Assembly: GCA_046328715.1 (NCBI GenBank)
Contig: JAXLWB010000004.1
Span: 62,001-126,000 of the forward strand
DNA from: JAXLWB01 sp046328715
GTDB lineage: Bacteria; Chloroflexota; Anaerolineae; Caldilineales; Caldilineaceae
Reading direction: 5' to 3'
Length of the DNA stretch: 64,000 nucleotides
Position 1 is the stretch's first letter; each line of letters opens with the position of its first letter. Made by a program: the position numbers and the translations under genes. The notes under the pieces are model-generated. The model was not told the DNA's origin. It did not search any database and saw only the letters and a program-made list of their open reading frames with translations. Shown in pieces: positions 26,554 to 36,500 of the stretch.

Positions 26554-27144
26554 ATGGATGTCTCGATTTCAATTCAACAACAGATCGCCTGGCTGAGCGA
26601 CTGGTTGGCAGTGAATCTGCAAAACGTGGCGGCCGGGGTTTTGCTTCTCCTCCTGGGTTGGTGGCTGTTGCGGCGGGTGATTCGTTGGTTTACGCCGGAT
26701 CCAGTGCGCAGGGAGTTTCGGCGCGTCGGCATTCAGCCAACCCGTGAGCAGGTCGAAACCCTGCGCGATGCCTTTGCCACCATCACCTCGGCTGGGGCAC
26801 AGCAGGATCTGCAATCCCGCCTCAACAACCAATCGGCGATGCAGAGTGAACGCGCCCAGTTGGACCGCGTCAAACAACTTTCGCAGGCGCATATTGAAAT
26901 CGTGCGTGAAGTTGGTGCTGCGCTGCGTGCGATCGAGGCTGAATATGCGCGCAGTTGCAAAACTTTAACCAGTGAACAAGCCAAAGAAGCCCTGCGTCTG
27001 ATCGTCGAGCGCTCCGTGGCCGAGATCACCCAGATGAGTCACGCCTCCGCCAACAAACTCCCCGAATTCAACATCCACCCTCCCCAGTCGCAGAATGGAC
27101 ATGCGACGAGTAAGCCAGTGGACAGTGCGCCAGTGAGTCAGTGA
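26554..27144 (+). CDS. Hypothetical membrane-anchored coiled-coil protein
   Basis: 196 aa. One membrane helix near residues 25-45 (AAGVLLLLLGWWLLRRVI) is followed by a long charged helical region with coiled-coil character (SRLNNQSAMQSERAQLDRVK; QAHIEIVREVGAALRAIEAE). No enzymatic motif. The same-strand neighbour at 25773 is also helical. The 241 bp upstream hold no gene. Membrane scaffold or stress role is possible but unsupported. Confidence 0.6.
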   Translation: MDVSISIQQQIAWLSDWLAVNLQNVAAGVLLLLLGWWLLRRVIRWFTPDPVRREFRRVGIQPTREQVETLRDAFATITSAGAQQDLQSRLNNQSAMQSERAQLDRVKQLSQAHIEIVREVGAALRAIEAEYARSCKTLTSEQAKEALRLIVERSVAEITQMSHASANKLPEFNIHPPQSQNGHATSKPVDSAPVSQ

Positions 27145-27194
27145 ACTTCACCAGACACACCGAGTGCATCTCAACGTTGGGGCAGGCGTCCGAT

Positions 27195-27253
27195 GCAGAG
27201 CCCCACACGTTAGTAAGGGGAAGACCAGCCCTTACTAACGTGCGGGGCTCTGC
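27195..27253. repeat. 25-bp inverted repeat, GAGCCCC family
   Basis: GCAGAGCCCC ... TAGTAAGGG at 27195-27219 pairs with 27229-27253 (one mismatch, 9-nt loop). The words GAGCCCCRCACGT and AGTAAGGGG recur at 38561-38580 and 38757-38778, and GAGCCCCACGC in the 6712-7036 block, so these belong to one loose repeat family. A second imperfect hairpin of the CTTCYGGGAAGG type lies at about 27334-27403. Confidence 0.75.
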
Positions 27254-27454
27254 AAATTCACCCCAACTGAAATGTACCCAGACACACCTGTGTGCTTGCT
27301 CGATTCATCACCAAACTTTATACTTTGGACGTATCTTCTGGGAAGGGCCTATTGCTATGGCTTGTCTTGCGCCAGCGCCTTCCCGAAAGAAGATAGTCTG
27401 AATAGTTACCTTCGACGAAGCCTGGAAATTAATGGGTCTACAAGGAGAATTTAC

Positions 27455-27652
27455 ATGCTGAAACCGGATCGCTTGCTGATGATTGTCGCCTCGGTTCTGC
27501 TGTTGGCGGTGAACTGGTTGGCCTTCCATGACTTTTTCGAGCCACACACTGTCCGTGATTGGATGATGCTCTCAGCCTCAATCTTGGTCCTCATCCACTT
27601 CGCCAGGGAGTTTTGGCAACAAAACTCAAATTATGAGCCGAGAAGTCAATGA
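27455..27652 (+). CDS. Small two-helix membrane protein
   Basis: 65 aa from ATG 27455, preceded by AAGGAG with 7-nt spacing, which decides the start over an in-frame ATG at 27272. Two membrane helices (about 8-25 and 36-53) joined by FFEPHTVRDW. No family recognised. Its TGA overlaps an ATG (ATGA, 27649-27652) that opens a 38-codon frame, so the following peptide may be translationally coupled. Confidence 0.65.
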   Translation: MLKPDRLLMIVASVLLLAVNWLAFHDFFEPHTVRDWMMLSASILVLIHFAREFWQQNSNYEPRSQ

Positions 27653-27765
27653 TCCGTGAATCCCGCTCCGACGACCTGGAGCGATGTGTAGCGTTGCTGA
27701 TCCAAGCCTATAACGGTGAGCTCTGGAACAATCGCAAGCAACCATGCTTACCGATGAATTACTGA
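27649..27765 (+). pseudogene. Short GNAT-like N-terminal fragment or coupled small peptide
   Basis: 38 codons: MIRESRSDDLERCVALLIQA then YNGELWNNRKQ. This resembles the first strand and helix of a GNAT acetyltransferase (IR.....DL......L...N) and stops at once after, inside the next gene. Most likely a truncated remnant; a real small coupled peptide cannot be excluded because it begins with an ATGA overlap. Confidence 0.4.
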
Positions 27766-28520
27766 ACTACATCTTCGACAGCAAACCTCACCTGCTGACC
27801 CCTTCCATGTCGAGTTGGTTGGTTACGTCGCGGCGTTTTACCACCTTTGTCGAAAACTTTCGCGACAAGATCCGCAAAAAGTTGCGCGCACCGCAGGATC
27901 GAGAAAGCTTTCTCGATTTGCGCCTTGAGCTAGAAACCGCCTATCTGCTGCTGCAAGAAAAGAACTTACATGTGGTTTACGAAGCGCAGGGGTTGCGAGA
28001 AGTTCGCTCACCTGATTTTGCGGTCAGCTACACCACCAGCCTCACCTTTATGGTCGAGGTGACGCGCCTGCGGGCTGACGGCAAAACGGCCCGCTCTGAC
28101 GAGCCGTCTGAGTTAACCCCATCTGCCAATTCAACCCCATCAACCTTCGCCGAACGCCTGAGCGACACAATCTGTAGCAAACTCGGCCAACTATTGGCGC
28201 AACATAGCAACGTGCTGATCGTCGGCGTCGACAGCTTGCAACTTGCGCCTGCCGACCTCCAACTCGCCATGTCACGGGTCAAACAACGGGCGGAGGCCAA
28301 CGATCCCCTCTTTCTGCGCCGCCATCATCTTCGCAACCGGGTCGATTTTTTCAACTACTACCAGCGTCTAAGCGAAGTGATCATCCGCATCGCTCCGTTA
28401 CAAGCCGGACAGCCCAGTATCGTCTGGATCAACCCCCAGGCGAGGCACCCCCTATCCAGCAAAGTCCGCACCGCCCTCTACCATAGCCAGTCCGTCGGCG
28501 CGACCGCTACTTCCTCTTAA
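27744..28520 (+). CDS. Hypothetical protein with possible PD-(D/E)xK-like core
   Basis: 258 aa. Residues about 60-110 read LRLELETAYLLLQEKNLHVV, then SPDFAVSY and FMVEVTRLR. The order E ... PDF ... VEVT resembles the restriction-endonuclease-like core with Thr in place of the usual Lys, so activity is uncertain. No membrane segment or signal peptide. Starts inside the 38-codon fragment. Followed by three palindromic repeats (28547-28795). Confidence 0.5.
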   Translation: MLTDELLNYIFDSKPHLLTPSMSSWLVTSRRFTTFVENFRDKIRKKLRAPQDRESFLDLRLELETAYLLLQEKNLHVVYEAQGLREVRSPDFAVSYTTSLTFMVEVTRLRADGKTARSDEPSELTPSANSTPSTFAERLSDTICSKLGQLLAQHSNVLIVGVDSLQLAPADLQLAMSRVKQRAEANDPLFLRRHHLRNRVDFFNYYQRLSEVIIRIAPLQAGQPSIVWINPQARHPLSSKVRTALYHSQSVGATATSS

Positions 28521-28546
28521 CCCACCAAATCCACGCTGCCTCGCAT

Positions 28547-28795
28547 CCGCCCCATCGGGGCATGCTAGGGTAACCCAGGGCATCGTCCTGGGTTCGGAGA
28601 CGTCAATATAAGCATCTCTACGTTCACCCCGTCGGGGCACGCTAGGGTAACCCAGAGCATCGCCCTGGGGGCGGAAAGGTCAAATAAGCACCCATTCCGC
28701 AGCTAAAAGCAGCGGCTACGCATCTCTCCATCCGCCCCATCGGGGCCTTCTACGACATCCCAGGGCATCGCCCTGGGGGGTGGGGTGAGGCGGAC
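28547..28795. repeat. Three REP-like palindromic units (CCCAGGGCATCGCCCTGGG)
   Basis: Units near 28547-28610, 28625-28680 and 28729-28790 each have CGCCCCATCGGGGC (or CCCGTCGGGGC) followed by a near-palindrome CCCAGGGCATCGCCCTGGG. Between units 2 and 3 lies CCGCAGCTAAAAGCAGCGG (28697-28715), which reappears inverted at 38425-38443. No gene fits here. REP-like elements of this style are widespread in environmental bacteria. Confidence 0.8.
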
Positions 28796-28799
28796 TACC

Positions 28800-29813
28800 C
28801 TACGCTTCTCCAGTCATCGCCTTCTTGCCGTTGTGATTTAAGGCGAACTCACGAACGTATTGTGATTTCTGCTCCACGTCGTCGGCCTTTTGCCGGAAAC
28901 GTTGCGCTCGCTCATCCTCCCCCTCGCTGCTGACCTGATCGGCCAATTGGCGCAGCAACAGAATCGATTCGTCCATCGTGCGCACAGCGTTCCACAGGCC
29001 GATTTCAACTGATTCATCCACCTCACTCAGCAACGCTTCCTGCGAGTAGGCATGGCCAGTATGACAGCGATAGCGCACGATCTCCCCTTCCTCGATCTGC
29101 ACCAATACCCCATGACACTCGGGACAGGTAAAGAGCGAGGGTTTGCCCAGATGGAGAATGCCACCCTTGAGCGCATTGTCCTCCAAGGCAATCTTGGTTT
29201 CAATGGCCAGGTGATCAGACATAGGCAGCTCTCCTTCCTCCACCAGAGGCTCGTGAACCAACGTTTCCAATTGAGCCGCCATCTCCGCAATCGGAAGTCG
29301 GTAATCGACCGTCACATAGCGCAGTGCGTTCATTGGCATCGATGCATAGAGCGCCTCTGCGGGCTCCTGGACCATAGCAATGCCTCCCCGATCCTTGATC
29401 GCCCACAGCCCAGCGGTGCCGTCATCGAGCATGCCGCTCACCACAACGCCGATCACCTCCTGGTCAAAGGCGTAGGCTGCTGAGCGAAAAAGTGGATCAA
29501 CCGCGGGTCGAAAGCGATTCTCCTTAGGGCCGTGGGTCACCCGCATCCAGCCAGTTTCGAGCAGCAGGTGATGGTCGGGCGGTGCCACATAGATGTGCCC
29601 GAGCCGAATAGGCATCTGGTCCTCCGCAGTCAGCACCGGAAGCTTGCTGGATTGCCTCAGGATATCCGACAAAAGCCCGGGGCTATCCGCAGACAAATGG
29701 ACAACCACAAAGAGTGCCGCTGGCAACGTTGGTGGCAAATGGGCGACCAGCGTTTTCAACGGCTCAATGCTGCCTGCCGAACCACCTATCACAATAATTT
29801 TGCGCTGTCGCAT
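28800..29813 (-). CDS. Stand-alone CheB-type methylesterase with C-terminal Cys/His motif
   Basis: 337 aa. The CheB catalytic domain lacks a receiver domain and has its triad: Ser in GGSAGSIEPL, His in VVHLSADS, Asp in GMLDDGTAGL. The family removes methyl or amide groups from chemoreceptor glutamates. The extra C-terminal region has CPECHG and RYRCHTGHAYS, a likely zinc site common in stand-alone 'chemotaxis protein CheB' relatives, then a helical tail. No chemoreceptor or CheA is nearby, so the target is open. Divergent from the large CheB-CheR kinase at 30523. Confidence 0.88.
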   Translation of the reverse strand: MRQRKIIVIGGSAGSIEPLKTLVAHLPPTLPAALFVVVHLSADSPGLLSDILRQSSKLPVLTAEDQMPIRLGHIYVAPPDHHLLLETGWMRVTHGPKENRFRPAVDPLFRSAAYAFDQEVIGVVVSGMLDDGTAGLWAIKDRGGIAMVQEPAEALYASMPMNALRYVTVDYRLPIAEMAAQLETLVHEPLVEEGELPMSDHLAIETKIALEDNALKGGILHLGKPSLFTCPECHGVLVQIEEGEIVRYRCHTGHAYSQEALLSEVDESVEIGLWNAVRTMDESILLLRQLADQVSSEGEDERAQRFRQKADDVEQKSQYVREFALNHNGKKAMTGEA

Positions 29814-29837
29814 CGATTACTCCTGAAGTAAAGATAG

Positions 29838-29962
29838 TGAGTTGCAAAGAGGAAAAGTGGAAGAGTAAAAGAGTGACAGAGTTGCAAGGGTACAGAGTAT
29901 CAGCATAACTTTTCAACGTTTCTTTTTGCCACTCTGCAACTTTGCCCCTTTGCCCCTTTTCA
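29838..29962. repeat. Repeat-word region (GTTGCAAAG / GTGGAAGAG vocabulary)
   Basis: Left part strings GAGTTGCAAAGAGGAAAAGTG, GAAGAGTAAAAGAGTGACAG and AGAGTTGCAAGG; right part has AACTTTTCAACG, TTTTTGCCACTCTGCAAC and repeated TTTGCCCC. The arms share words but are not one strict palindrome. Related to 4588-4690 and 53062-53120. Confidence 0.6.
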
Positions 29963-29975
29963 TCCTTTCTTTCCA

Positions 29976-30522
29976 GCATTCCTGCTTTTACGAAAGCTCG
30001 TTATGGTTTAGATACATTTGCGAGATATAGCTTTGGGTATAAAGAAGCAATTTTTCTCGTGAGGGCGAATGAAAGAGACAAAATTGAGGATCGGGGGTAA
30101 TGTTGACTGCTGTTTTTAACGCTCCGGTGCGGGTGTGGGCGTTGTCTACTTCTCGGGAATCTTTCCTGTTCTACTAAAAACTATACTATAATGGTTCTAT
30201 GCTCAACGCTTCTGCATCGCTACCCTGGCCAGTTGCCAAGAATCACTGTAGTGCGCGCTTTGAACACGAGTGCTTCCTAAACCGCTGCACTGTTGAACTG
30301 TATAGAGAAGAGTCACCACTTATCATATCCTCTTCACTATTCCTTCTTGTCTTTGAGACCGGTTGAAAGGTCCATGAGCTGGCGTACAGCTGGCAGCTTT
30401 GGCAGGTCGGCAGACTCGCATTGATACAGATAACTGGTTGGTACGTCAGTAAAACCTGCCAAGTATGCATTTTAGACAGCGACCGAGAGAAGCATCATTG
30501 TACAGAAACACAAAGAAACGCC
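29976..30522. other. Gene-free stretch upstream of the large kinase gene
   Basis: No gene or repeat is supported here. A good -10-like TATAAT is at about 30186-30191, with no convincing -35. A 54-codon open frame from 30199 has no ribosome site or similarity. The region probably carries the promoter and leader of the 30523 gene. Confidence 0.4.
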
Positions 30523-33500
30523 ATGCCAAGCAACCCAGATGAAACAATGCCTTCTGAACAGGCTGAACTTCAGGAAGCCACCGCAATCCCCGCTCAGCGC
30601 CTGTCGGTAATCGGCATCGGTGCCTCGGCTGGGGGGCTGGCGGCTTTGCGCGCCTTTTTCAGTGCTCTGCCCGAACACAACGGCCTCGCCTTTGTCGTGA
30701 TTGTCCATCTTTCGCCTGAACACGAAAGTATATTGGCCTCACTGTTGCAACCTTATACGACCATGCCCGTGATGCAGGTGACTGAGCCCGTGGAGATGCA
30801 AGCCGAGCATGTCTATGTCATCCCACCCGCCAAAAAGATGGTCGTGAGCGGCAATAGCCTGGAATTGGTCGAGTTTGACGAGCCGGCGGGTGCTCGGCGC
30901 ACGCACTTGATGCAGATCGATGCCTTTTTCCGCTCCTTGGCCGAAAATCATGGCGACGGTGGCGCAGTGATTCTTTCCGGTTCGGGCAGCGATGGGGCAG
31001 TCGGCATTCAGGCCATCAAGGAGAAGGGCGGCCTGCTGCTCGCGCAATTGCCCGAAGAAGCCGAATATGATGGTATGCCGCGCAGTGCCATCGCTACCGG
31101 GCTGGTCGACATCGTCGCCCCTGTAGCTGAGTTAGCGACTCAATTGGTGGCGGCTAAGCAGATGCGCGACACCTTGCAATTGCCTGTCGACGGCGAACCC
31201 CTCTCCGAGCCGATGCAGCAGACGTTGACGCAGATTTTGGCCCAACTGCGTGTGCGCACCGGCCATGATTTTAACGGCTACAAACAGGCCACCTTGTTGC
31301 GCCGTCTGTCTCGGCGCATGCAGATTACCCAGGTGACGACGCTGACTGCCTATTTACAGCGGCTGCGCCAGGACAGCGCTGAGGCTGAACTGCTCTTTCG
31401 TGATTTGCTGATCAACGTCACCGAGTTCTTCCGCGACCACGAAGCGTGGGCTGCCCTGGAGACAAACATCGTTCCACAACTCTTTGCTGGCAAGGGCCGC
31501 GATGACAACGTGCGTGTGTGGACGGTGGGCTGCGCCACAGGCGAAGAAGCTTACTCGATTGCCATGCTGCTGTTGGAAGCGGTGAGTGAGTTGGTGGCGC
31601 CACCGACGATTCAGATCTTTGCCTCCGATTTAGGTCAGGCTGCCCTCGATTTTGCACGCGAGGGGGTCTATCCCAGTGCCATCGCCGATGATATTTCGGC
31701 CAGCCGTCTGGCCCGTTTCTTTACCCAGGAGAACAGCCACTACCGGGTACGGCCCGAGCTACGCGAGACGATTCTCTTTACCCAACACAACCTGCTCCAG
31801 GACCCGCCCTTCTCGCGCCTTGATCTGCTCATCTGCCGCAACCTGTTGATCTATATCCAGCGCGAGCTTCAAGAAAAGGTCTTTGAAACCTTCTACTATG
31901 CCTTGCGTGGCGATGCAAAGCAACGCGGTTTCCTCTTCTTGGGCAACGCCGAATCTGCCGAAGGCTCCACCGATCTCTTTGACACACTGGATAAACGTCA
32001 TCGACTCTATCAGCGCCGCGTCCGCGAACATACCCTGCCCATTTTGCCTTCGCTGCCGCTGCTGCCCCATGCCGTGCGTCTGCCTGCCCTGGAGACAGAC
32101 GCACCTCGTCCCTTGCAACTCTCCCCTGGTGCTGAACATCAACGGCTGCTCGAAGTGAATGCGCCGCCCAGCCTGCTCGTCGATCGCGATTACAACGTGC
32201 TCCATCTTTCCGAGCGTGTGGGGCGTTATCTGCTTCCCCCGGGCGGCCAACCCACGACCGAGCTACTCAAACTGGTACGCCAGGAATTACAGCCCGAGTT
32301 GCGAACGGCATTGGCGCGCGCCTTTGAAGAGAACAAGGCGATCTCAACCCGCCCCATACCCGTGCGTTTCAACGGCGCACCGCACCCGGTCTATCTCATG
32401 GTGCGCCCCTATCAGCCCGGCGAGGGCGCACCACAGGCACTCGTCTTCTTCTGGGAGGACGAAACGCCGGTCACAGTGGATCCCGATGCTGTCATCTCGG
32501 GCAACCTCAATGATACCGCACGCAAACAGCTCGAAGGCGAGTTGCGCCATGTCCAAAATCGGCTGCAAAGTATGCGCGAAGAGTATGAGACCACGGTTGA
32601 AGAACTGCGCGCTGCCAACGAAGAGTTGCAGTCGACCAACGAAGAGTACAAATCGACGCTGGAGGAGTTGGAGACGAGCAAGGAAGAGTTACAGTCGATC
32701 AACGAAGAGCTGCAAACCATCAACCAGGAGTTGAAGACCAAGATCGACGAGGTAACCCACGCCCACAGCGACGTGCAAAACCTCTTCATCGCCACCGAGA
32801 TTGCCACCCTCTTCCTCGACCGCGATCTGCGCGTCAAACGTTATACACCTGCCGCCGCTGAACTCTTTAATCTGATGCCGCCTGACCGTGGCCGTCCGAT
32901 TGCCCATCTGCGTAGCAATCTGCTCTACAACGAGCTGGAGAGCGACGCCCAACGAGTGCTAGCCCATCTTATCCCTGTCGAGCGCGAGGCGCAAAGCCAG
33001 GGTGGTCGCTGGTTTCTGGTCCGAGTCCGCCCCTATCGCACGCTGGAAGATAAGATCGACGGCGTGGTGATTACCTTTGTCGACATCACCGCCAACAAAG
33101 CGATTGAAGCGGAGCTGTATAAGGCCAAAGAGTATGCCGAGTCGATTGTCCATACCATTCCCGACGCCCTGTTGGTGCTCGATCCGGCGCTGCGTGTACA
33201 AATGGCGAACGATGCCTTCTACGAGACGTTCCAGGTGAAGCGCGAGACAACAGAAGGCCGGCTAGTCTATGAACTGGGCAATGGCCAGTGGAACATTCCT
33301 GCGCTGCGCACCCTGCTCGAAGATATTTTGCCGGATAACAAGGTATTCCTCGGCTACGAGGTGGAACATACCTTTGAGCAGCTCGGGCGGCGTGTCATGC
33401 TCGTCAATGGCCGACGGTTGGATCACGTCCAACTGATCCTGCTGGCGATCACGGACATCACCGAACGCAAACAACACGAACGGTGGCAGGAATTTCTCTT

Positions 33501-36500
33501 GCACTTGAGCGACGCTTTACGTTCGCTGGCGGATGCTGTGGCAATCCAAGCCACAGTCACCAGAACCGTGATGGAATATTTCGGCGCAGACCGCTGTTAT
33601 TATTGCGAAATCGAGGACAATCAAGCCATTATCCGGCGCGATGCGGCACGTGAAGATCTGCCCTCGGTGGTCGGTGTCTATCCGCTGGTCGACTTCCCGC
33701 TTTTTAGCGCCATGATGAATCAGGGCGGGCCGCTTGTCGTTCAGGATACAAAGCACACGGACGCACTAGATGAAACATTAAGAGAACTCTGCCTGCAAAT
33801 GAAAATCAATGCCTTTATCAATGTGCCGGTGATAAAGGATCATCACTATGCGGGCAACCTTTGCCTCACCCAAAGCGCGCGGCGGCAGTGGACCGACTTT
33901 GAAGTAAGGCTGCTGCAAGAAATCGCCGAGCGCACCTGGGTGGCGGTCGAACGCTCCCGTGCCGAAGAAGCGTTGCACAAGTCGGAAGAAAAATACGGCA
34001 CGTTGTTCAACTCAATCGACGAGGGCTTTTGCCTCTTTGAACTGCTTTACGACGAAACGGGGAAAGCCGTTGATTACCAGTTTCTGGAAGTCAATCGCGT
34101 CTTCGAACAGCAGACGGGACTCGCAAACGCGCTGGGCAAGCTGGGCAGCGAGCTTGCCCCCAATATGGAAAACTACTGGCTGGAAGTCTATGACCAGGTG
34201 GTGCGGACGGGTGAGCCGACGCGCTTTGAGAATTACCACACCGCTACCGGACGTTGGTATGAGGCGTATGCTTCGCGCATGGGCAACGTGGGCGACCATC
34301 ATGTCTGCACCGTCTTTAGTGACATCACCGAGCGCAAACGCCGTGAAGCCAATCTTGCCTTCCTGGCCGAACTCAGCGTCGAGTTTGCTCCCTATATGCG
34401 TGTCGAGGAAATCACGGCGCTGCTTTGTGAAAAACTTAGCCGTTATCTTGACCTGAGCCGTTGTGATTTTTCGATCGTGGATGAAGCGGTCGGCATTATT
34501 ACGACGCTCTATGATTGGCGGCGCGATGCAGATGCGCCGAGTGTCATGGGCGAACATGCCATCTCGACCTTTCTGACTCCAGAAGCTCGACGACACTATG
34601 TGGCAGGCAATATGGCTGTTATCAGTGATACCCATCAGGACCCGATGATCAGCGCACCACCCGAGATGATGGATGCGCTGCGCATCCGTGCCGTAGTGGA
34701 CTCGCCATACCTGGAAAGTGGGCAATGGAAGTTTCTGGTCAGCGTTTGCCGCAGCGAGGTCACGGCTTGGCGTGCCGATGAAATCGATCTGATCCGTGAA
34801 GTGACAGCGCGTGTTTACATTCGCATCGAACGCGCGCGTGCCGAAGAGGCACTACGTGAAAGTGAGGAACGTCAAGCCTTTCTGCTCAGGCTCAGTGATG
34901 TCTTGCGACCTCTGACCGACCCGCTAGAGATGCAGGAGCAGTCGGCTCGTATGTTGGGGCAAACACTGGGTGCCAACCGCGTGGGTTATGCTGAGGACCA
35001 GGGTGATGATGATACAGTGGTGGTCACACGCAACTATGTGCATGACGTGCCCAGCATCGAAGGTCGCTATCACTATGCCAATTACGGTCCTGCGCTTCTG
35101 CGCCAGGTACAAGCCGGCCGAAGCGCGATCTACCCCGATGTTGCCAACGATCCCAACCTGACCGATGTGGAGAAGGCGTCTTACGCCGTTCTACAGATCG
35201 GTTCTACTGTGAATATCCCCTTGATGAAGGCTGGGCGACTCGTGGCTATCCTCTTTGTGCACTGCAAGGCGGCACACACCTGGCGAGCAACGGATCTAGA
35301 ACTGATGCAAGAGACCGCAGATCGCACCTGGTCGGCGGTAGAACGGGCACGGGCCGAAGAACAGCTACGTCAACGAGAGGCAGAGCTGGCCCGTGTACAG
35401 CGCATCGGCGGCGTGGGCGGGCTTGCCATCGACGTAACAGGCGGACTCACTGGGCGACGTTCACCCGAATATCTACGCCTGCATGGCCTCACTGCTGCCT
35501 CGGTCAATGAAACGCATGAGGATTGGCTCCAACGCGTCCATCCCGACGACCGCGCACAAGCGGATCGAATCCTAGGCGAGGCGCTGGCGGGGACAGGCAG
35601 TCGCTACGAAAATGAATACCGGATCATCCGACCCAGCGATGGGCAGGTACGCTGGATTGCCGCCGTTGCTGCCATTGAGCGTGATCGGCAAGGTCAACCT
35701 CTGCATCTGGTCGGTGCCCACATTGATATTACAGAACGCAAACGGGCTGAAGAAGCCTTGCGCACATCAGAAGGTCAACTGCGCAGCTTGATTGAGAATC
35801 TCCCTGGTGGTGCCGTATTTATTTTCGACCCTGATTTGCGTTACCTACTGGCCGAAGGTGAGGCGCTGCGTGTGGCTGGTTTGCAATCAGAGGAGCTAGT
35901 CGGCAAGACGGTTTTCGAAGCGTTAACGTCGGGCTTGGCAGTAAGTTATGAACCACAATTGCGTCAGGCATTGACCGGTGTCCCGTTTCTCCACGAACAT
36001 GACGCACACGGTCGTTCCTATATTACCCGCGGGACGCCGTTGCGCGCGACCAATGGTGATATCTATGCTGTGCTTGCTGTTTCTTACGATATTTCTGATC
36101 GGAAACGAGCCGAGCATGCGTTACAGGAACTGAATGACTCGCTCGAGCAGGAGGTCAACACGCGTACCACTCAGGTGCGCGAACTGGCCTCTACTCTCAC
36201 CCTGGCCGAGCAACGAGAACGTCGCCGCCTCTCGCAACTGCTGCATGATGATCTGCAACAGCTTCTCTATGGCGTACAGATGCGCATAGTCTCGATCGTA
36301 CAAGACATTGATGGAAAGGTGCCAGCGTCGGTGCTGCGCCACGTGGAAGAGACCGATAGCTGGCTCACGCAGGCGATCCAGATGGTGCGCCAACTCACCG
36401 TGGACCTGAGCCCGCCGGTGCTCAAAGGCGAGGGTCTAATGGATGCGTTGCGTTGGCTGGTGCGTCAAATGCTGGAAGTGAACGGGTTGCATGTTGAATT

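Noticed and set aside
28800..29813. Part of a classical chemotaxis operon
   Set aside because: CheB has no receiver domain and there are no cheA, cheW, cheY or receptor genes in the window.
30199..30363. 54-codon open frame after a TATAAT-like sequence
   Set aside because: No ribosome site, no similarity, unusual composition; kept only as a note on the leader region.
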